Part shown: piece after piece, positions 22,379-31,068 of the stretch
How the letters are laid out: each line of letters starts with the position of its first letter
How positions within the stretch are numbered: position 1 is the stretch's first letter
Origin: an uncultured Prochlorococcus sp.
GTDB taxonomy: Bacteria > Cyanobacteriota > Cyanobacteriia > PCC-6307 > Cyanobiaceae
Length of the DNA stretch: 62,916 nucleotides
NCBI GenBank assembly: GCA_902537445.1
Contig: CACBBI010000005.1
Location: 1-62,916, forward strand
Direction of reading: 5' to 3'
Position numbers and translations under genes: made by a program
Notes under the pieces: generated by a model
Databases searched by the model: none
Told to the model about the DNA's origin: nothing
What the model saw: the letters and a program-made list of their open reading frames with translations, nothing else

Positions 22379-22735
22379 TTAATTTGATATATATTTTTCT
22401 GCCCTTCTTAATGCTTTTATTGCACCTCTATAATCAAGATTTTTTAATTTTTCCTTACTTTTTTGTTCCAGCATTTTTACTATTTCATTTCTCTTTATTT
22501 CATCAATTTTCAGCTTATGATCGAAAATAAGATCAAATTTTGAGGAATACAATCTAGATAATTCTTCTCTATATTTTTCAATAATTATTTCATCACAAGC
22601 TTTGGATTTCAATATTGCATTAGCCTTCATTTTGTCATCTATTGCACCTTTAAAATTTCCTAGTTTAAATTTCTTTTCACTTGATCTAGTTAGCTTAATA
22701 ATATTTCCTAATATCAATTCATTAGAATCTTTCAT
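22379..22735 (-). CDS. TPR-like helical protein, 118 aa
   Basis: Two similar helix-turn-helix units, KKFKLGNFKGAIDDKMKANA and EKLKNLDYRGAIKALRRAEK, fit a tetratricopeptide-type repeat (G/Y-x-G/A-A-I/L pattern). A protein-interaction role is plausible; the partner is unknown. No signal peptide. Confidence 0.55.
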   Translation of the reverse strand: MKDSNELILGNIIKLTRSSEKKFKLGNFKGAIDDKMKANAILKSKACDEIIIEKYREELSRLYSSKFDLIFDHKLKIDEIKRNEIVKMLEQKSKEKLKNLDYRGAIKALRRAEKYISN

Positions 22736-22807
22736 TTATTTATCTGACCCTAGGCTAATGCTATCAGAATAAAGAATAAACAACTTATTTTTTTAATACT
22801 CAAATAA

Positions 22808-23107
22808 TTAACCAATAACAAGTCCTTTTTCAAGAAGTAAATCGAAAACCTCCACACTTTTCGTTTTCCCAAATTGGGGGGGCTTATGTAAATCTAATAT
22901 TTGAGCAAGGCACATAATCCAATAAGTATCTTTTTTTAAATTTAGACCTTCGCAAATATTGGTAGGGGCCGATTTAAAACAGCCAAATTCTGTTGATATA
23001 TTAATGTTCATGATTTGAGTTTCAAGTTCAAGACTTAAAAGTTCTATTTCTTGCTCAGAAAGGGATGTCCCAAAACAATATGATTCAATTAAAAGTTGAT
23101 AATTCAT
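22808..23107 (-). CDS. hypothetical protein, 99 aa
   Basis: Soluble protein with three cysteines (ESYCFG, FGCFKS, NICEGL) plus IMCLAQILDL, no signal peptide. It starts 15 bp after the DUF3764-like gene on the same strand and may share its mRNA. Not recognised. Confidence 0.5.
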   Translation of the reverse strand: MNYQLLIESYCFGTSLSEQEIELLSLELETQIMNINISTEFGCFKSAPTNICEGLNLKKDTYWIMCLAQILDLHKPPQFGKTKSVEVFDLLLEKGLVIG

Positions 23108-23122
23108 AAAATATTTATTTTT

Positions 23123-23404
23123 TCAAGAAATCCATCGAGTTATTTTTGTACCTTCATAAATATGCCCTGAAGCTTCAACAATAGGTTTTGTTTCAGGATT
23201 CATAAAAATATCGTATAGAACATTTTCTGGTCCTTGAAAAATTACAGTTGCCCGTTGAGGAACATCTAATGATTTACCAATATAAAATGTTTTAACTCCC
23301 ATTTCTTTAAACATCGACTGTTGTTCCTCAGCATTCATATGAGATTCATATTGTTCAAACGTATTACTTAGTTGAAAATCTAGAATAGTCGTTTCAATAG
23401 TCAT
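23123..23404 (-). CDS. DUF3764-like protein, 93 aa
   Basis: It starts MTIETTILDFQLSNTFEQYE and contains KTFYIGKSLDVPQRATVIFQ and FMNPETKPIVEASGH, the pattern of DUF3764, a small cyanobacterial family with a probable ferredoxin-like fold. The ATG at 23404 is used; an upstream in-frame TTG adds 14 residues with no family support. Function unknown. Confidence 0.7.
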   Translation of the reverse strand: MTIETTILDFQLSNTFEQYESHMNAEEQQSMFKEMGVKTFYIGKSLDVPQRATVIFQGPENVLYDIFMNPETKPIVEASGHIYEGTKITRWIS

Positions 23405-23543
23405 AGTAGTAATAAGATATTTCTTAGATTTTAAATCTTTTTGCAAAAAAAATACTTGAATAAAGATTAGTTTTTATTAAGCAACGTATTAACTATTTTT
23501 TATTTATGAGTTATAAATCAACTATAAAAAACAGATTTTAATT

Positions 23544-24887
23544 TTGGACTCAAAAATTTCTCCAAGAGAACAATGGACTAGTAAGTTGGGATTCATTCTT
23601 GCAGCTGCTGGTAGCGCAGTAGGACTTGGTAACCTTTGGGGTTTCGCCTACAGAGCCTCCCAAGGTGGAGGTGCTGCTTTTGTAATTTTATACATACTAA
23701 TCGTTTTAATTGTATGCCTTCCGGTATTTGTTGCCGAAATGGCTTTAGGAAGAAACGCTACTGCCAGCACATTGCTTGCACCAGTAAAGTTAGCTGGGAA
23801 AAATTGGTATCCATTAGGAATTCTTTTCTTTATAGCTCCCTTAGGAATAGCATCATATTATTCAGTCATAATGGGCTGGACCGCAGATACCTTGTTCCAT
23901 TCATTATTTTTTGGATTACCAAAAAATTTAAGTGATGCAGAAACTTTCTTTGGCTCAATTAGTAGTGGTAGCAGTGTTTTATTGGGGCACCTATTAAGTC
24001 TCGTTCTTACAGCCATAATAGTTTCATCAGGGATAAAAAAAGGAATCGAAAAGGTAACACGATTCTTTATGCCTATACTTTTTATAATTCTTCTATTTCT
24101 TGCAATATGGGCCACTTCACTTTCAGGCGCATGGGAAGGATATAAAACATTTTTGTTTAAGTTTGACTTTGATGAATTAAGGAACCCTCAAACTATAAGA
24201 AATGCTTTTACACAAGCTTTCTTTTCTTTAAGTTTAGGAATTGGGGTTATGGTGACTTATGCTTCCTATCTAAATAAAAAGAGTAATCTTCCAAAACTAA
24301 GTGTTGGAGTTGCATCATTGGATACTTTGGTAGGTCTTATGGCAGGACTTATTACTTTTCCGATTGTTTTAACGTTTGGTTTAAGTGATGCTATTTCTGA
24401 ATCAACAGTTGGTGCATTATTTATATCAATTCCTACAGGCCTTGGTTCATATGGAGCGGTTGGAAGAATTGTAGCTGTTGCATTTTTTGCACTAGCTTAT
24501 ATTGCAGCAATAACTTCCTCTGTTTCATTATTAGAAGTTCCAGTTTCATCTTTAATGGATAAATTTGGTTTTAAAAGAGAAAAATCGGTTTGGTTGATAA
24601 CTCTTTTCCTATTCTTAGCAGGCATTCCCTCTGCATTAAATTTAAACGTTCTTGGGACAATTGATTCGATTTTTGGAGGTGTATTACTAATCTTTGGTGG
24701 ATTCTTGGTTACTTTCTTTATGGGATGGGTAGTCCCTGGAAAGTTTAATGAAGAACTTAGTGGTTCAAAAGTTGGAATCAAAACGACACGTTATTTGAAA
24801 TTCATGACAAGGTGGGTTGCGCCCCCAATTATTGGTTTTGGACTATTTATTAGTGTGTTTGATTTGCTTAAAGGCTGGGTAAGTTAA
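23544..24887 (+). CDS. sodium-dependent transporter, NSS (SNF) family, 447 aa
   Basis: About 11-12 helices. The family signature is clear: REQWTSKLGFILAAAGSAVG, LGNLWGFAYRA, GGGAAF and YSVIMGWT. NSS proteins import amino acids or related amines with sodium; the substrate cannot be told from sequence. Start is TTG (23544), since no in-frame ATG precedes the conserved REQW and TSKLGF region. The length matches bacterial 11-helix members. Confidence 0.85.
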   Translation: MDSKISPREQWTSKLGFILAAAGSAVGLGNLWGFAYRASQGGGAAFVILYILIVLIVCLPVFVAEMALGRNATASTLLAPVKLAGKNWYPLGILFFIAPLGIASYYSVIMGWTADTLFHSLFFGLPKNLSDAETFFGSISSGSSVLLGHLLSLVLTAIIVSSGIKKGIEKVTRFFMPILFIILLFLAIWATSLSGAWEGYKTFLFKFDFDELRNPQTIRNAFTQAFFSLSLGIGVMVTYASYLNKKSNLPKLSVGVASLDTLVGLMAGLITFPIVLTFGLSDAISESTVGALFISIPTGLGSYGAVGRIVAVAFFALAYIAAITSSVSLLEVPVSSLMDKFGFKREKSVWLITLFLFLAGIPSALNLNVLGTIDSIFGGVLLIFGGFLVTFFMGWVVPGKFNEELSGSKVGIKTTRYLKFMTRWVAPPIIGFGLFISVFDLLKGWVS

Positions 24888-25292
24888 AAATATAGTAAAA
24901 ATAATAATGTATAAAATTGAATAAATTTACTGCGATATAGTGCCGAAATAGGGGGAGGGGTACAAGTCAAAAAAAGATAAAATAGTTTAACTTTTTCGCA
25001 TTATTTTTGAGCAAACTCAAAAAAATACTAGTCAATAATTAAGTATTTGCAATGGTTATTGATTAAAAAATTGATATTAAGGCTAAGTGCTTGGTCTTAT
25101 TTTTAAAGTCTAAATATTTTTCTCAAGAAAATCTTTTACTGCTGAATCTTTTTTTAATAAATATTAAATTTTAACTTCTATTTAATCTCGAACGTATCGG
25201 CAAAAACCATCCCTTATAGAATCTATATAAAATACATTTAAATGTTTAATTTAAATAAATTAGAACGACTACAAGAATAGATAGCAAATTTG
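24888..25292. other. 405-bp intergenic region
   Basis: No ORF was seen. A weak inverted repeat TTTTTGAG-CAAA-CTCAAAAA (25004-25023) could end the transporter transcript. AT-rich tracts near 25200-25280 may hold the promoter of selO, but no clear box stands out. Confidence 0.4.
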
Positions 25293-26996
25293 ATGTCAAA
25301 CAAATCTGAATCATTAAAAGGAAAGCTTACAGAAAATTTTTCTGAATTTTCTCAACTATCTGACTATTCTTTTATGAATTCTCTTAAAGCAGATCCTCAA
25401 TCAACCAAAAATGGAAATGATCATAAGCCGCGTTCAGTATATTCAGGTCATTACGTACCAGTTGTTCCAACTGCTATTCCAGATCCAGAATTTATTTCCC
25501 ATAGCAACAAACTTTTTCAAGAACTAAGGCTAAGTCCAGATCTTATTAAAGACCAGAATTTTTGTCGTTTTTTCTCAGGTGATATTTCTGTTGCTAATTA
25601 TCCAATGAGTCCTGTTGGTTGGGCAACAGGTTATGCATTATCTATTTACGGAACTGAATATACCCAACAATGTCCCTTTGGCACTGGCAATGGTTATGGC
25701 GATGGCAGAGCAATTTCTGTTTTCGAAGGTTTGTTCAATGGGAAAAGAATGGAAATGCAACTTAAAGGAGGAGGTCCAACGCCCTACTGTCGTGGAGCAG
25801 ATGGTAGAGCTGTCTTAAGGTCTAGCGTACGAGAATTTCTCGCACAGGAATTAATGGATTCCTTGGGAATCCCTACCTCAAGATCTTTAACACTTTATGT
25901 CTCACGTTCAGAAATAGTTAGAAGACCGTGGTACTCAAAAGGGTCCAGGTATTTTGAACCTGACATCATGATTGATAATCAAGCGGCAATTACTACGAGA
26001 GTCGCGCCATCTTTTTTACGTGTAGGCCAGATTGAACTTTTTGCAAGAAGAGTTCGTAATTATGCGCATGATGAGGCCCTCAATGAACTAAAGATGATAG
26101 TTCAACATCTAATTGATAGAAATTATAAAGATGAAATTGAATATGAGATTTCACTTGAAAGTAAGGTAATAAAACTGGCTTCTTTATACAGATCAAGACT
26201 CATATCACTTATAGCCAACTGGATGCGAGTTGGTTATTGCCAGGGTAACTTCAATAGTGATAATTGTGCTGCTGGAGGTTATACCTTGGATTATGGCCCC
26301 TTTGGATTCTGTGAATTATTTGATCCAAGATTTCAACCATGGACAGGTGGAGGTGAACATTTCTCATTTTTCAACCAACCTTCTGCTGCGGCAATTAACT
26401 TTAAAACATTTTGTTCCTCTCTTAGTCCGTTACTTTCAGAAAGCAAAAAAGATCAAGAAAAGTTAGATCAAATCGAAAAGGATTTTTCAGAATTGATGAA
26501 CAAAGAGCTGAAGAAAATGTGGGCAAACAAGCTTGGTTTAGAACATTACAACGAAACTCTAATAAATGAATTTTTTAATCTCATGGTAATTTCAAAAGCA
26601 GACTATACAATTTTGTTTCGTAAACTCTCTGAAATACCTAATAACTTAGAATCTTTAAAAGACAGTTTCTATTTAACAATTAATGATGAGCTAAATAATA
26701 GGTGGGAAGTATGGCTTGAGAACTGGCAATCAGTCTTGAAGAAAGAGGGAAATATTAAAGCAAAATCGGCAACAATGAAGTCCCTTAATCCAGTCTATAC
26801 TTGGCGTGAATGGATGGTAGTTCCCGCATATGAAGAAGCTGAAAAAGGAAATTACAACAAAATAAAAGATTTGCAGGATGTTTTTAGAAACCCATATATA
26901 GAGCAACCCTCAGAAATAGATCAAAAATATAATCGACTAAAGCCAAGCAAGTATTTTAACTATGGAGGAGTATCCCACTACAGCTGCTCTTCTTAA
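25293..26996 (+). CDS. selO: SelO family protein adenylyltransferase, 567 aa
   Basis: Pseudokinase-fold enzyme that transfers AMP to hydroxyl groups of proteins and is linked to oxidative stress. The conserved blocks are present: LSPVGW-like SPVGWATGYALSIYG, GDGRAISV, QLKGGGPTPYCRGADGRAVL, SVREFL, LGIPTSRSL, RVAPSFLRVGQIELFA, NFNSDNCAAGGYTLDYGPFG. The family ends in a Cys-rich or selenocysteine tail; here it ends HYSCSS. ATG at 25293 is preferred over TTG one codon earlier. Length is normal for bacterial SelO. Confidence 0.9.
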   Translation: MSNKSESLKGKLTENFSEFSQLSDYSFMNSLKADPQSTKNGNDHKPRSVYSGHYVPVVPTAIPDPEFISHSNKLFQELRLSPDLIKDQNFCRFFSGDISVANYPMSPVGWATGYALSIYGTEYTQQCPFGTGNGYGDGRAISVFEGLFNGKRMEMQLKGGGPTPYCRGADGRAVLRSSVREFLAQELMDSLGIPTSRSLTLYVSRSEIVRRPWYSKGSRYFEPDIMIDNQAAITTRVAPSFLRVGQIELFARRVRNYAHDEALNELKMIVQHLIDRNYKDEIEYEISLESKVIKLASLYRSRLISLIANWMRVGYCQGNFNSDNCAAGGYTLDYGPFGFCELFDPRFQPWTGGGEHFSFFNQPSAAAINFKTFCSSLSPLLSESKKDQEKLDQIEKDFSELMNKELKKMWANKLGLEHYNETLINEFFNLMVISKADYTILFRKLSEIPNNLESLKDSFYLTINDELNNRWEVWLENWQSVLKKEGNIKAKSATMKSLNPVYTWREWMVVPAYEEAEKGNYNKIKDLQDVFRNPYIEQPSEIDQKYNRLKPSKYFNYGGVSHYSCSS

Positions 26997-27044
26997 AAAG
27001 TTCAATCCTCAAAATACAGATTGAACAAATTACAAAAATATTAA

Positions 27045-27206
27045 TCATTTTTTATATAACTTTTCTAATTGCTTAATTTCCTTTCTTAAATCCTTACCTC
27101 TCTTATTTAATTTATTATTCTTAATAACTATAGGGATAATCCACCAAGCTTGAAGACCTAAAAAGATAAATACTAGAATCAATAATTCAAAAGTTCCAGG
27201 CTGCAT
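27045..27206 (-). CDS. small membrane protein with basic tail, 53 aa
   Basis: A hydrophobic helix (LLILVFIFLGLQAWWIIPIV) and then a basic coiled-coil-like tail (KRGKDLRKEIKQLEKLYKK). It converges with selO. Unknown. Confidence 0.5.
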   Translation of the reverse strand: MQPGTFELLILVFIFLGLQAWWIIPIVIKNNKLNKRGKDLRKEIKQLEKLYKK

Positions 27207-27427
27207 TTAATAAATTTACCTTCTTTGTAAACACTAATATCCTAAAAGCTATTAAATATTCATGAGATTTGCAATATTTCTAGGCTGCTTCTAATTCAAT
27301 ATTAAGTTCAATACCCTTTAAAAAGGGTTGCTTCTTTAAATTCAATAAGTATTTAACTTTATATGTAACGATTATGCTACATATACGTAGCATAAGTCTT
27401 GGAAATAACTTATTTTTAGCCTTTTGC

Positions 27428-27466
27428 TTTACATTTGTTAATAGTAGTGTTACATTAGTTAACAAT
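27428..27466 (+). promoter_or_regulatory. conserved hli promoter with direct repeats (HLR1-like)
   Basis: TTTACATTTGTTAATAG and GTTACATTAGTTAACAAT form the same tandem pair as at 1952-1990, again ending 12-13 bp before the ATG. Surrounding intergenic DNA is not conserved between the two loci, so the repeats are likely functional. Confidence 0.5.
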
Positions 27467-27478
27467 TACACAACTTAA

Positions 27479-27685
27479 ATGGCTAATTCAAACGTTACTA
27501 CTGAATCAGGTGGCAGACAGAATATGTTTCCTACTGAGACGCGTCCTTACATAGATGAGTCCGTTTCTTATGACAGCTACCCACAAAATGCAGAAAAAGT
27601 TAACGGTCGATGGGCAATGATTGGGCTTGTTGCGTTAGTAGGTGCTTACGTATCAACCGGACAAATTATTCCTGGCATTTTTTAA
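27479..27685 (+). CDS. hli: high light-inducible protein (Hli), 68 aa
   Basis: Paralogue of the Hli at 2004: SGGRQNMFPTETRPYIDES, then AEKVNGRWAMIGLVALVG and STGQIIPGIF. Single thylakoid helix with the pigment-binding motif. It overlaps the next hli by TAATG. DNA identity with the 2004 copy is clearly lower than in the next gene. Confidence 0.9.
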   Translation: MANSNVTTESGGRQNMFPTETRPYIDESVSYDSYPQNAEKVNGRWAMIGLVALVGAYVSTGQIIPGIF

Positions 27686-27945
27686 TGAGTCCACTTTCAG
27701 GTTTCTTAGCCGTAATTGTATTCTTTACAGCTATACTCGTTGCTTATCTAACTAAGCAATTTCAAAACGAAAATTTTAACTATTCATCTTCTAATCAAAT
27801 GAAAAACACAAACACAAAAGTCAAAACAATCGAGAAAGAAAAAGTAGTTGCTGAAACTCTTAACGGCAGATTCGCAATGCTTGGATTAATTGCTGCTGTT
27901 GGAGCATATCTAACAACAGGTCAAATAATTCCTGGTTTCGTTTAA
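27685..27945 (+). CDS. hli: two-helix high light-inducible protein (Hli), 86 aa
   Basis: It has the same layout as the protein at 2213-2473 and is nearly identical in its last 64 codons. Its first segment differs at synonymous and conservative sites. Start ATG overlaps the upstream stop; the longer frame from 27610 runs through the preceding gene and is rejected. Probably induced with the cluster under high light. Confidence 0.88.
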   Translation: MSPLSGFLAVIVFFTAILVAYLTKQFQNENFNYSSSNQMKNTNTKVKTIEKEKVVAETLNGRFAMLGLIAAVGAYLTTGQIIPGFV

Positions 27946-27980
27946 AACTTACTATTAAGTCAACCTTCAACTCAAATAAA

Positions 27981-28109
27981 ATGGAAAATTCAAAATCAAC
28001 TTATTGGCAAAATGCTGAGAGAACTAATGGAAGAATGGCAATGATGGGCTTATTTGCATTAGTAGTAAATTATGGCTTATTCGGCTGGATTATCCCAGGA
28101 ATCTTTTAA
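27981..28109 (+). CDS. hli: high light-inducible protein (Hli), 42 aa
   Basis: Minimal Hli: STYWQNAERTNGRMAMMGLF, then NYGLFGWIIPGIF. It is the subtype with NY-x-LFGW rather than GAYLTTGQ. It lies 35 bp after the previous hli and 1 bp before the next ORF, so it is part of the cluster transcript. Confidence 0.85.
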   Translation: MENSKSTYWQNAERTNGRMAMMGLFALVVNYGLFGWIIPGIF

Positions 28110-28110
28110 A

Positions 28111-28290
28111 ATGAATTTAGGCTTACTTTTTCTTAAAGTTAATACTTTAGGCGTAATAACTCTTTCAGAACTTGATTGGATAACTAGTCATCAATCCGAA
28201 TTTTCAAGGTTAGATATGGCATTAGTTATTAAAATTGGCCGTCTTATGGATTCTGGAGTGGTTGAAATTGATAATAGATTACCTGTTTAA
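28111..28290 (+). CDS. hypothetical protein in hli cluster, 59 aa
   Basis: It starts MNLGLLFLKVNTLGVITLSE at an ATG one base after the hli stop; a longer frame from 28072 lies inside hli and is rejected. Soluble, helix-rich (SRLDMALVIKIGRLMDSG), not an Hli. A strong terminator at 28313 ends the operon. Confidence 0.6.
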   Translation: MNLGLLFLKVNTLGVITLSELDWITSHQSEFSRLDMALVIKIGRLMDSGVVEIDNRLPV

Positions 28291-28312
28291 TTTTAAAAAA
28301 TTGATCGTCATG

Positions 28313-28350
28313 AGTGTTTGTCATTAGGGATACTGACAAGCACTTTTTTT
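28313..28350 (+). terminator. Rho-independent terminator of the second hli cluster
   Basis: AGTGTTTGTCA / TGACAAGCACT stem (one G-U-type mismatch) with loop TTAGGGATAC, then seven T. Confidence 0.8.
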
Positions 28351-28361
28351 ATGAGAAAAAA

Positions 28362-28400
28362 TAAAAAAAAGAGATTGTTTCTTAGCTAAAAACAATCTCT
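28362..28400 (-). terminator. Rho-independent terminator, minus strand
   Basis: Stem AGAGATTGTTT / AAACAATCTCT followed on the minus strand by a long T-run. It serves the 71-aa gene at 28494-28709. Confidence 0.75.
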
Positions 28401-28493
28401 CAATTACCTAATTCTTACATGAAAATTTCAAGTAAGCTCACAGATTTTAACTGATTTATTTTTATAGTAAATACGCAACAATACTTTTGTTAT

Positions 28494-28709
28494 TTATCTT
28501 TTTAAACCACCTCTTTTTATCCATAGGAACCATGTAACCCAAATAGGAGGGAGGAATCTGATTAAAAAAGAAATTTTATAAATATAAAATGGGGCATTTT
28601 CATTTTGAAATAAATTTAGCAAAAAAGAAGATATAGTTACCCAGAACAAAATTATTAATATATTTGCTCCCAACAAAGCAAACTTATTTTGTTTGAATAT
28701 CTTTGGCAT
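28494..28709 (-). CDS. two-helix membrane protein, 71 aa
   Basis: Hydrophobic segments at about residues 11-33 and 40-62, short basic ends (MPKIFKQNK; KRGGLKR). Not recognised. The downstream terminator matches its orientation. Confidence 0.5.
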   Translation of the reverse strand: MPKIFKQNKFALLGANILIILFWVTISSFLLNLFQNENAPFYIYKISFLIRFLPPIWVTWFLWIKRGGLKR

Positions 28710-28767
28710 AAGGTAAATTTTTTATATTCTAAATTTTAAATAATCTCATGAAATTAATCATACATTT

Positions 28768-29019
28768 TCAAAAAAACTTCAAATTTAAAATCCATATCCA
28801 AATAAAAAAAGTACTAAATTTCAATCCCTCTCCAAATATCAATCCAAAAGCGATAGGAGGAGAAAATATTAAAAAAAGAATAGAGAATAAACTAAATAAA
28901 GCGAATGATCCTCTTAGAAAAAAATTCTTTCTTTTTGTTCTTCTTAGATTTTTTAAGGTATTCCACTCCCATTCGATAAACCTATAGAACTTTTCTGATA
29001 ATAAAAATAAATACTTCAT
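28768..29019 (-). CDS. membrane protein, 83 aa
   Basis: A soluble basic start (SEKFYRFIEWEWNTLKNLRR) is followed by two helices (LFSLFSILFLIFSPPIAFGL; FFIWIWILN). A plus-strand frame covers the same DNA but is lysine/asparagine-rich and unstructured. Minus strand agrees with both neighbours. Confidence 0.45.
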   Translation of the reverse strand: MKYLFLLSEKFYRFIEWEWNTLKNLRRTKRKNFFLRGSFALFSLFSILFLIFSPPIAFGLIFGEGLKFSTFFIWIWILNLKFF

Positions 29020-29074
29020 TGAATATTATTAATTTCTAACGGCTTTTCTTAATTTATAAAATTAATTTCACCTG

Positions 29075-29359
29075 TTAGCAATAAACTTTATCCCCTTCTT
29101 CAGAAAGATAGTAAATTCTATTTTGTGAACTTACAAAGAAAGTTAATCCCTTATATTGTGATCTTTTAAATTTATCTAATCTAAGTTTGTGTAAATCCCA
29201 ATTATCAGTGCTTATGTCAGGATTAAATTCTTGTTCTTTTAAGAAAGGTAGATAAGTTGGAATAATTGTTGTTTTTTGGGCTAACCTTCTATTTCGTTTT
29301 GAATAAAAAAATAATAAAAATAAAAGTACAAAAAAAAGAATTAATAATATATTTTTCAT
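29075..29359 (-). CDS. membrane-anchored hypothetical protein, 94 aa
   Basis: N-terminal helix (MKNILLILFFVLLFLLFFY) with a basic stop-transfer (SKRNRRL), then a soluble 70-residue domain ending in beta-like YKGLTFFVSSQNRIYYL. Probably faces the cytoplasm. Unknown family. Confidence 0.55.
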   Translation of the reverse strand: MKNILLILFFVLLFLLFFYSKRNRRLAQKTTIIPTYLPFLKEQEFNPDISTDNWDLHKLRLDKFKRSQYKGLTFFVSSQNRIYYLSEEGDKVYC

Positions 29360-29522
29360 TGTAAATTTTTCTAATTTGAAAAAACTTTATTTTGGAGAGT
29401 CAAGAACTTTTCAAAATAAATTTCTTAGTAAGTAAAAAATCCTATTTTTATATTCTTGTATTTTTGAATACTTATCAAGGGTTTACCTAAATCAGATTAT
29501 AAAATGAGTCGCATTTTTCAAC

Positions 29523-29666
29523 ATGACTCAAAATTCTATGAATACTCCTTATGCAAAAAGAGTAGCTGAAAAATTTAGAGAAGCTCAAAACTATTTAAAA
29601 ACTAATGGCTTTAGTAGATCTACTAAACATTTACTTGAAGATATTGAAAATTCTGTTGAAAAATAA
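29523..29666 (+). CDS. hypothetical soluble protein, 47 aa
   Basis: Helical basic protein (NTPYAKRVAEKFREAQNYLK). The stop overlaps the next ATG (TAATG), marking a two-gene operon. Confidence 0.5.
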   Translation: MTQNSMNTPYAKRVAEKFREAQNYLKTNGFSRSTKHLLEDIENSVEK

Positions 29667-29824
29667 TGCCAATAACCCCTCACTTCCCACAATTACAATA
29701 TGGTTACGATGATGGCTTTACAACTATTGTTTTTGGGTTAATAGGAAGTTGCTTAGGATGTATCTTAATTTTATTAATTTCATTTTTTGAATTTAAATTC
29801 AAAAAGCAAAATAGTAAGCCTTAA
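29666..29824 (+). CDS. small single-helix membrane protein, 52 aa
   Basis: Polar aromatic start (HFPQLQYGYDDGFTTIVFG), one helix and a basic tail (FKFKKQNSKP). Coupled to the preceding ORF by a TAATG overlap. Confidence 0.5.
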   Translation: MPITPHFPQLQYGYDDGFTTIVFGLIGSCLGCILILLISFFEFKFKKQNSKP

Positions 29825-29832
29825 GAGACTTA

Positions 29833-30924
29833 CTAAACATTAAATAAGAACTCCATTACGTCACCTTCGTTAACAATATATTCTTTACCTTCACTTCTTA
29901 AAAGACCTTTAGTTTTTGCATTGGCAATTGAACCTGAATCAATTAAATTTTGATATGAAATAGTCTGAGCTCTTATAAATCCTTTTTCAAAATCAGTATG
30001 AATTACTCCTGCTGCCTGTGGCGCAGTCATCCCATCTTTTATGGTCCATGCTTTTGTCTCCTTTTCGCCGGTAGTGAAATAAGTTTTTAATCCCAATAAT
30101 TTATATGTTGATCTAATTAAAGAACTTAATCCCCCTTCTTCTACTCCTAAACCCATAAGGTAGTCTTTTTTATCTTCTGGTTCTAACTCTATTAATTCAG
30201 ATTCAACTTGCGCTGATATTTTTATACATTCTGTATTTTCATTGCTTGCAAGACTATGAACTTTTGATGAGAAATCATTACCTTCAGCTAAATCATTTTC
30301 ATTCAAATTTGTTGCGTAAATAATTGGTTTAGCAGTAAGGAAGCCTAGTTGCTTGATTATTAAATTTTCTTCTTCACTCAAAGATATTGATCTAACTGAA
30401 AGGCCTTTCTCTAGCTCTTCTTCAATTTTTTCCAGTAATGTGTCTTCTTTTCCTGCCTCTTTACTAGTTCTAACCTGTTTTTTAATTCTTTCTCTTCTTT
30501 TTTGGAGTTGAGATAAATCAGCTAAATTTAATTCCAGATTAATTATCTCAATGTCATCCAACGGATCTACCTTCCCAGAAACATGAATTACATCATTATC
30601 TTCAAAGCACCTTACAACATGAACTATTGCATCAACCTCCCTAATATTTGATAAAAATTTATTTCCCAAACCTTCTCCTTTACTAGCTCCTTTTACTAGT
30701 CCCGCAATATCTACAAATTCAATTTTTGTTGGGATAATATTTTGGCTAGAACTTAAATTACCTAACTCTTGCAACCTTTGATCTGGGACTGAAACTATGC
30801 CTTTATTAGGTTCTATAGTACAAAAGGGAAAATTAGCCGCTTGGGCCTTAGCATTTTCTACAAGTGCATTAAATAGAGTTGATTTCCCAACATTTGGCAA
30901 TCCAATAATACCTGCTTTTAACAT
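29833..30924 (-). CDS. ychF: redox-regulated ATPase YchF (Obg-type P-loop), 363 aa
   Basis: P-loop GLPNVGKSTLFNAL at residues 8-21, switch II DIAGLVKGASKGEGLGNKF, a coiled-coil insert around 130-170, and a C-terminal TGS-type domain with LKTYFTTGEKETKAWTIKDG. In YchF the G4 motif is altered (here TNLNE), which gives the known preference for ATP. It is linked to ribosome function and stress response. Length is normal. It marks the return to core genome. Confidence 0.95.
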   Translation of the reverse strand: MLKAGIIGLPNVGKSTLFNALVENAKAQAANFPFCTIEPNKGIVSVPDQRLQELGNLSSSQNIIPTKIEFVDIAGLVKGASKGEGLGNKFLSNIREVDAIVHVVRCFEDNDVIHVSGKVDPLDDIEIINLELNLADLSQLQKRRERIKKQVRTSKEAGKEDTLLEKIEEELEKGLSVRSISLSEEENLIIKQLGFLTAKPIIYATNLNENDLAEGNDFSSKVHSLASNENTECIKISAQVESELIELEPEDKKDYLMGLGVEEGGLSSLIRSTYKLLGLKTYFTTGEKETKAWTIKDGMTAPQAAGVIHTDFEKGFIRAQTISYQNLIDSGSIANAKTKGLLRSEGKEYIVNEGDVMEFLFNV

Positions 30925-31068
30925 TTGAAAAAACTTATGGGAAAATTATCAAGAAAACATCTTCTAGTAATATAGTATTTACTTAACCAATCTTGGATAA
31001 GTTAATTATAATCGTCTTGATTATTTATTTAGTTCCTAAATATTCTCTACTTCTGCTTTTAAAAAGAA

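Noticed and set aside
28748-28987. Plus-strand 79-codon ORF
   Set aside because: Lysine/asparagine-rich low-complexity shadow of the minus-strand membrane protein gene.
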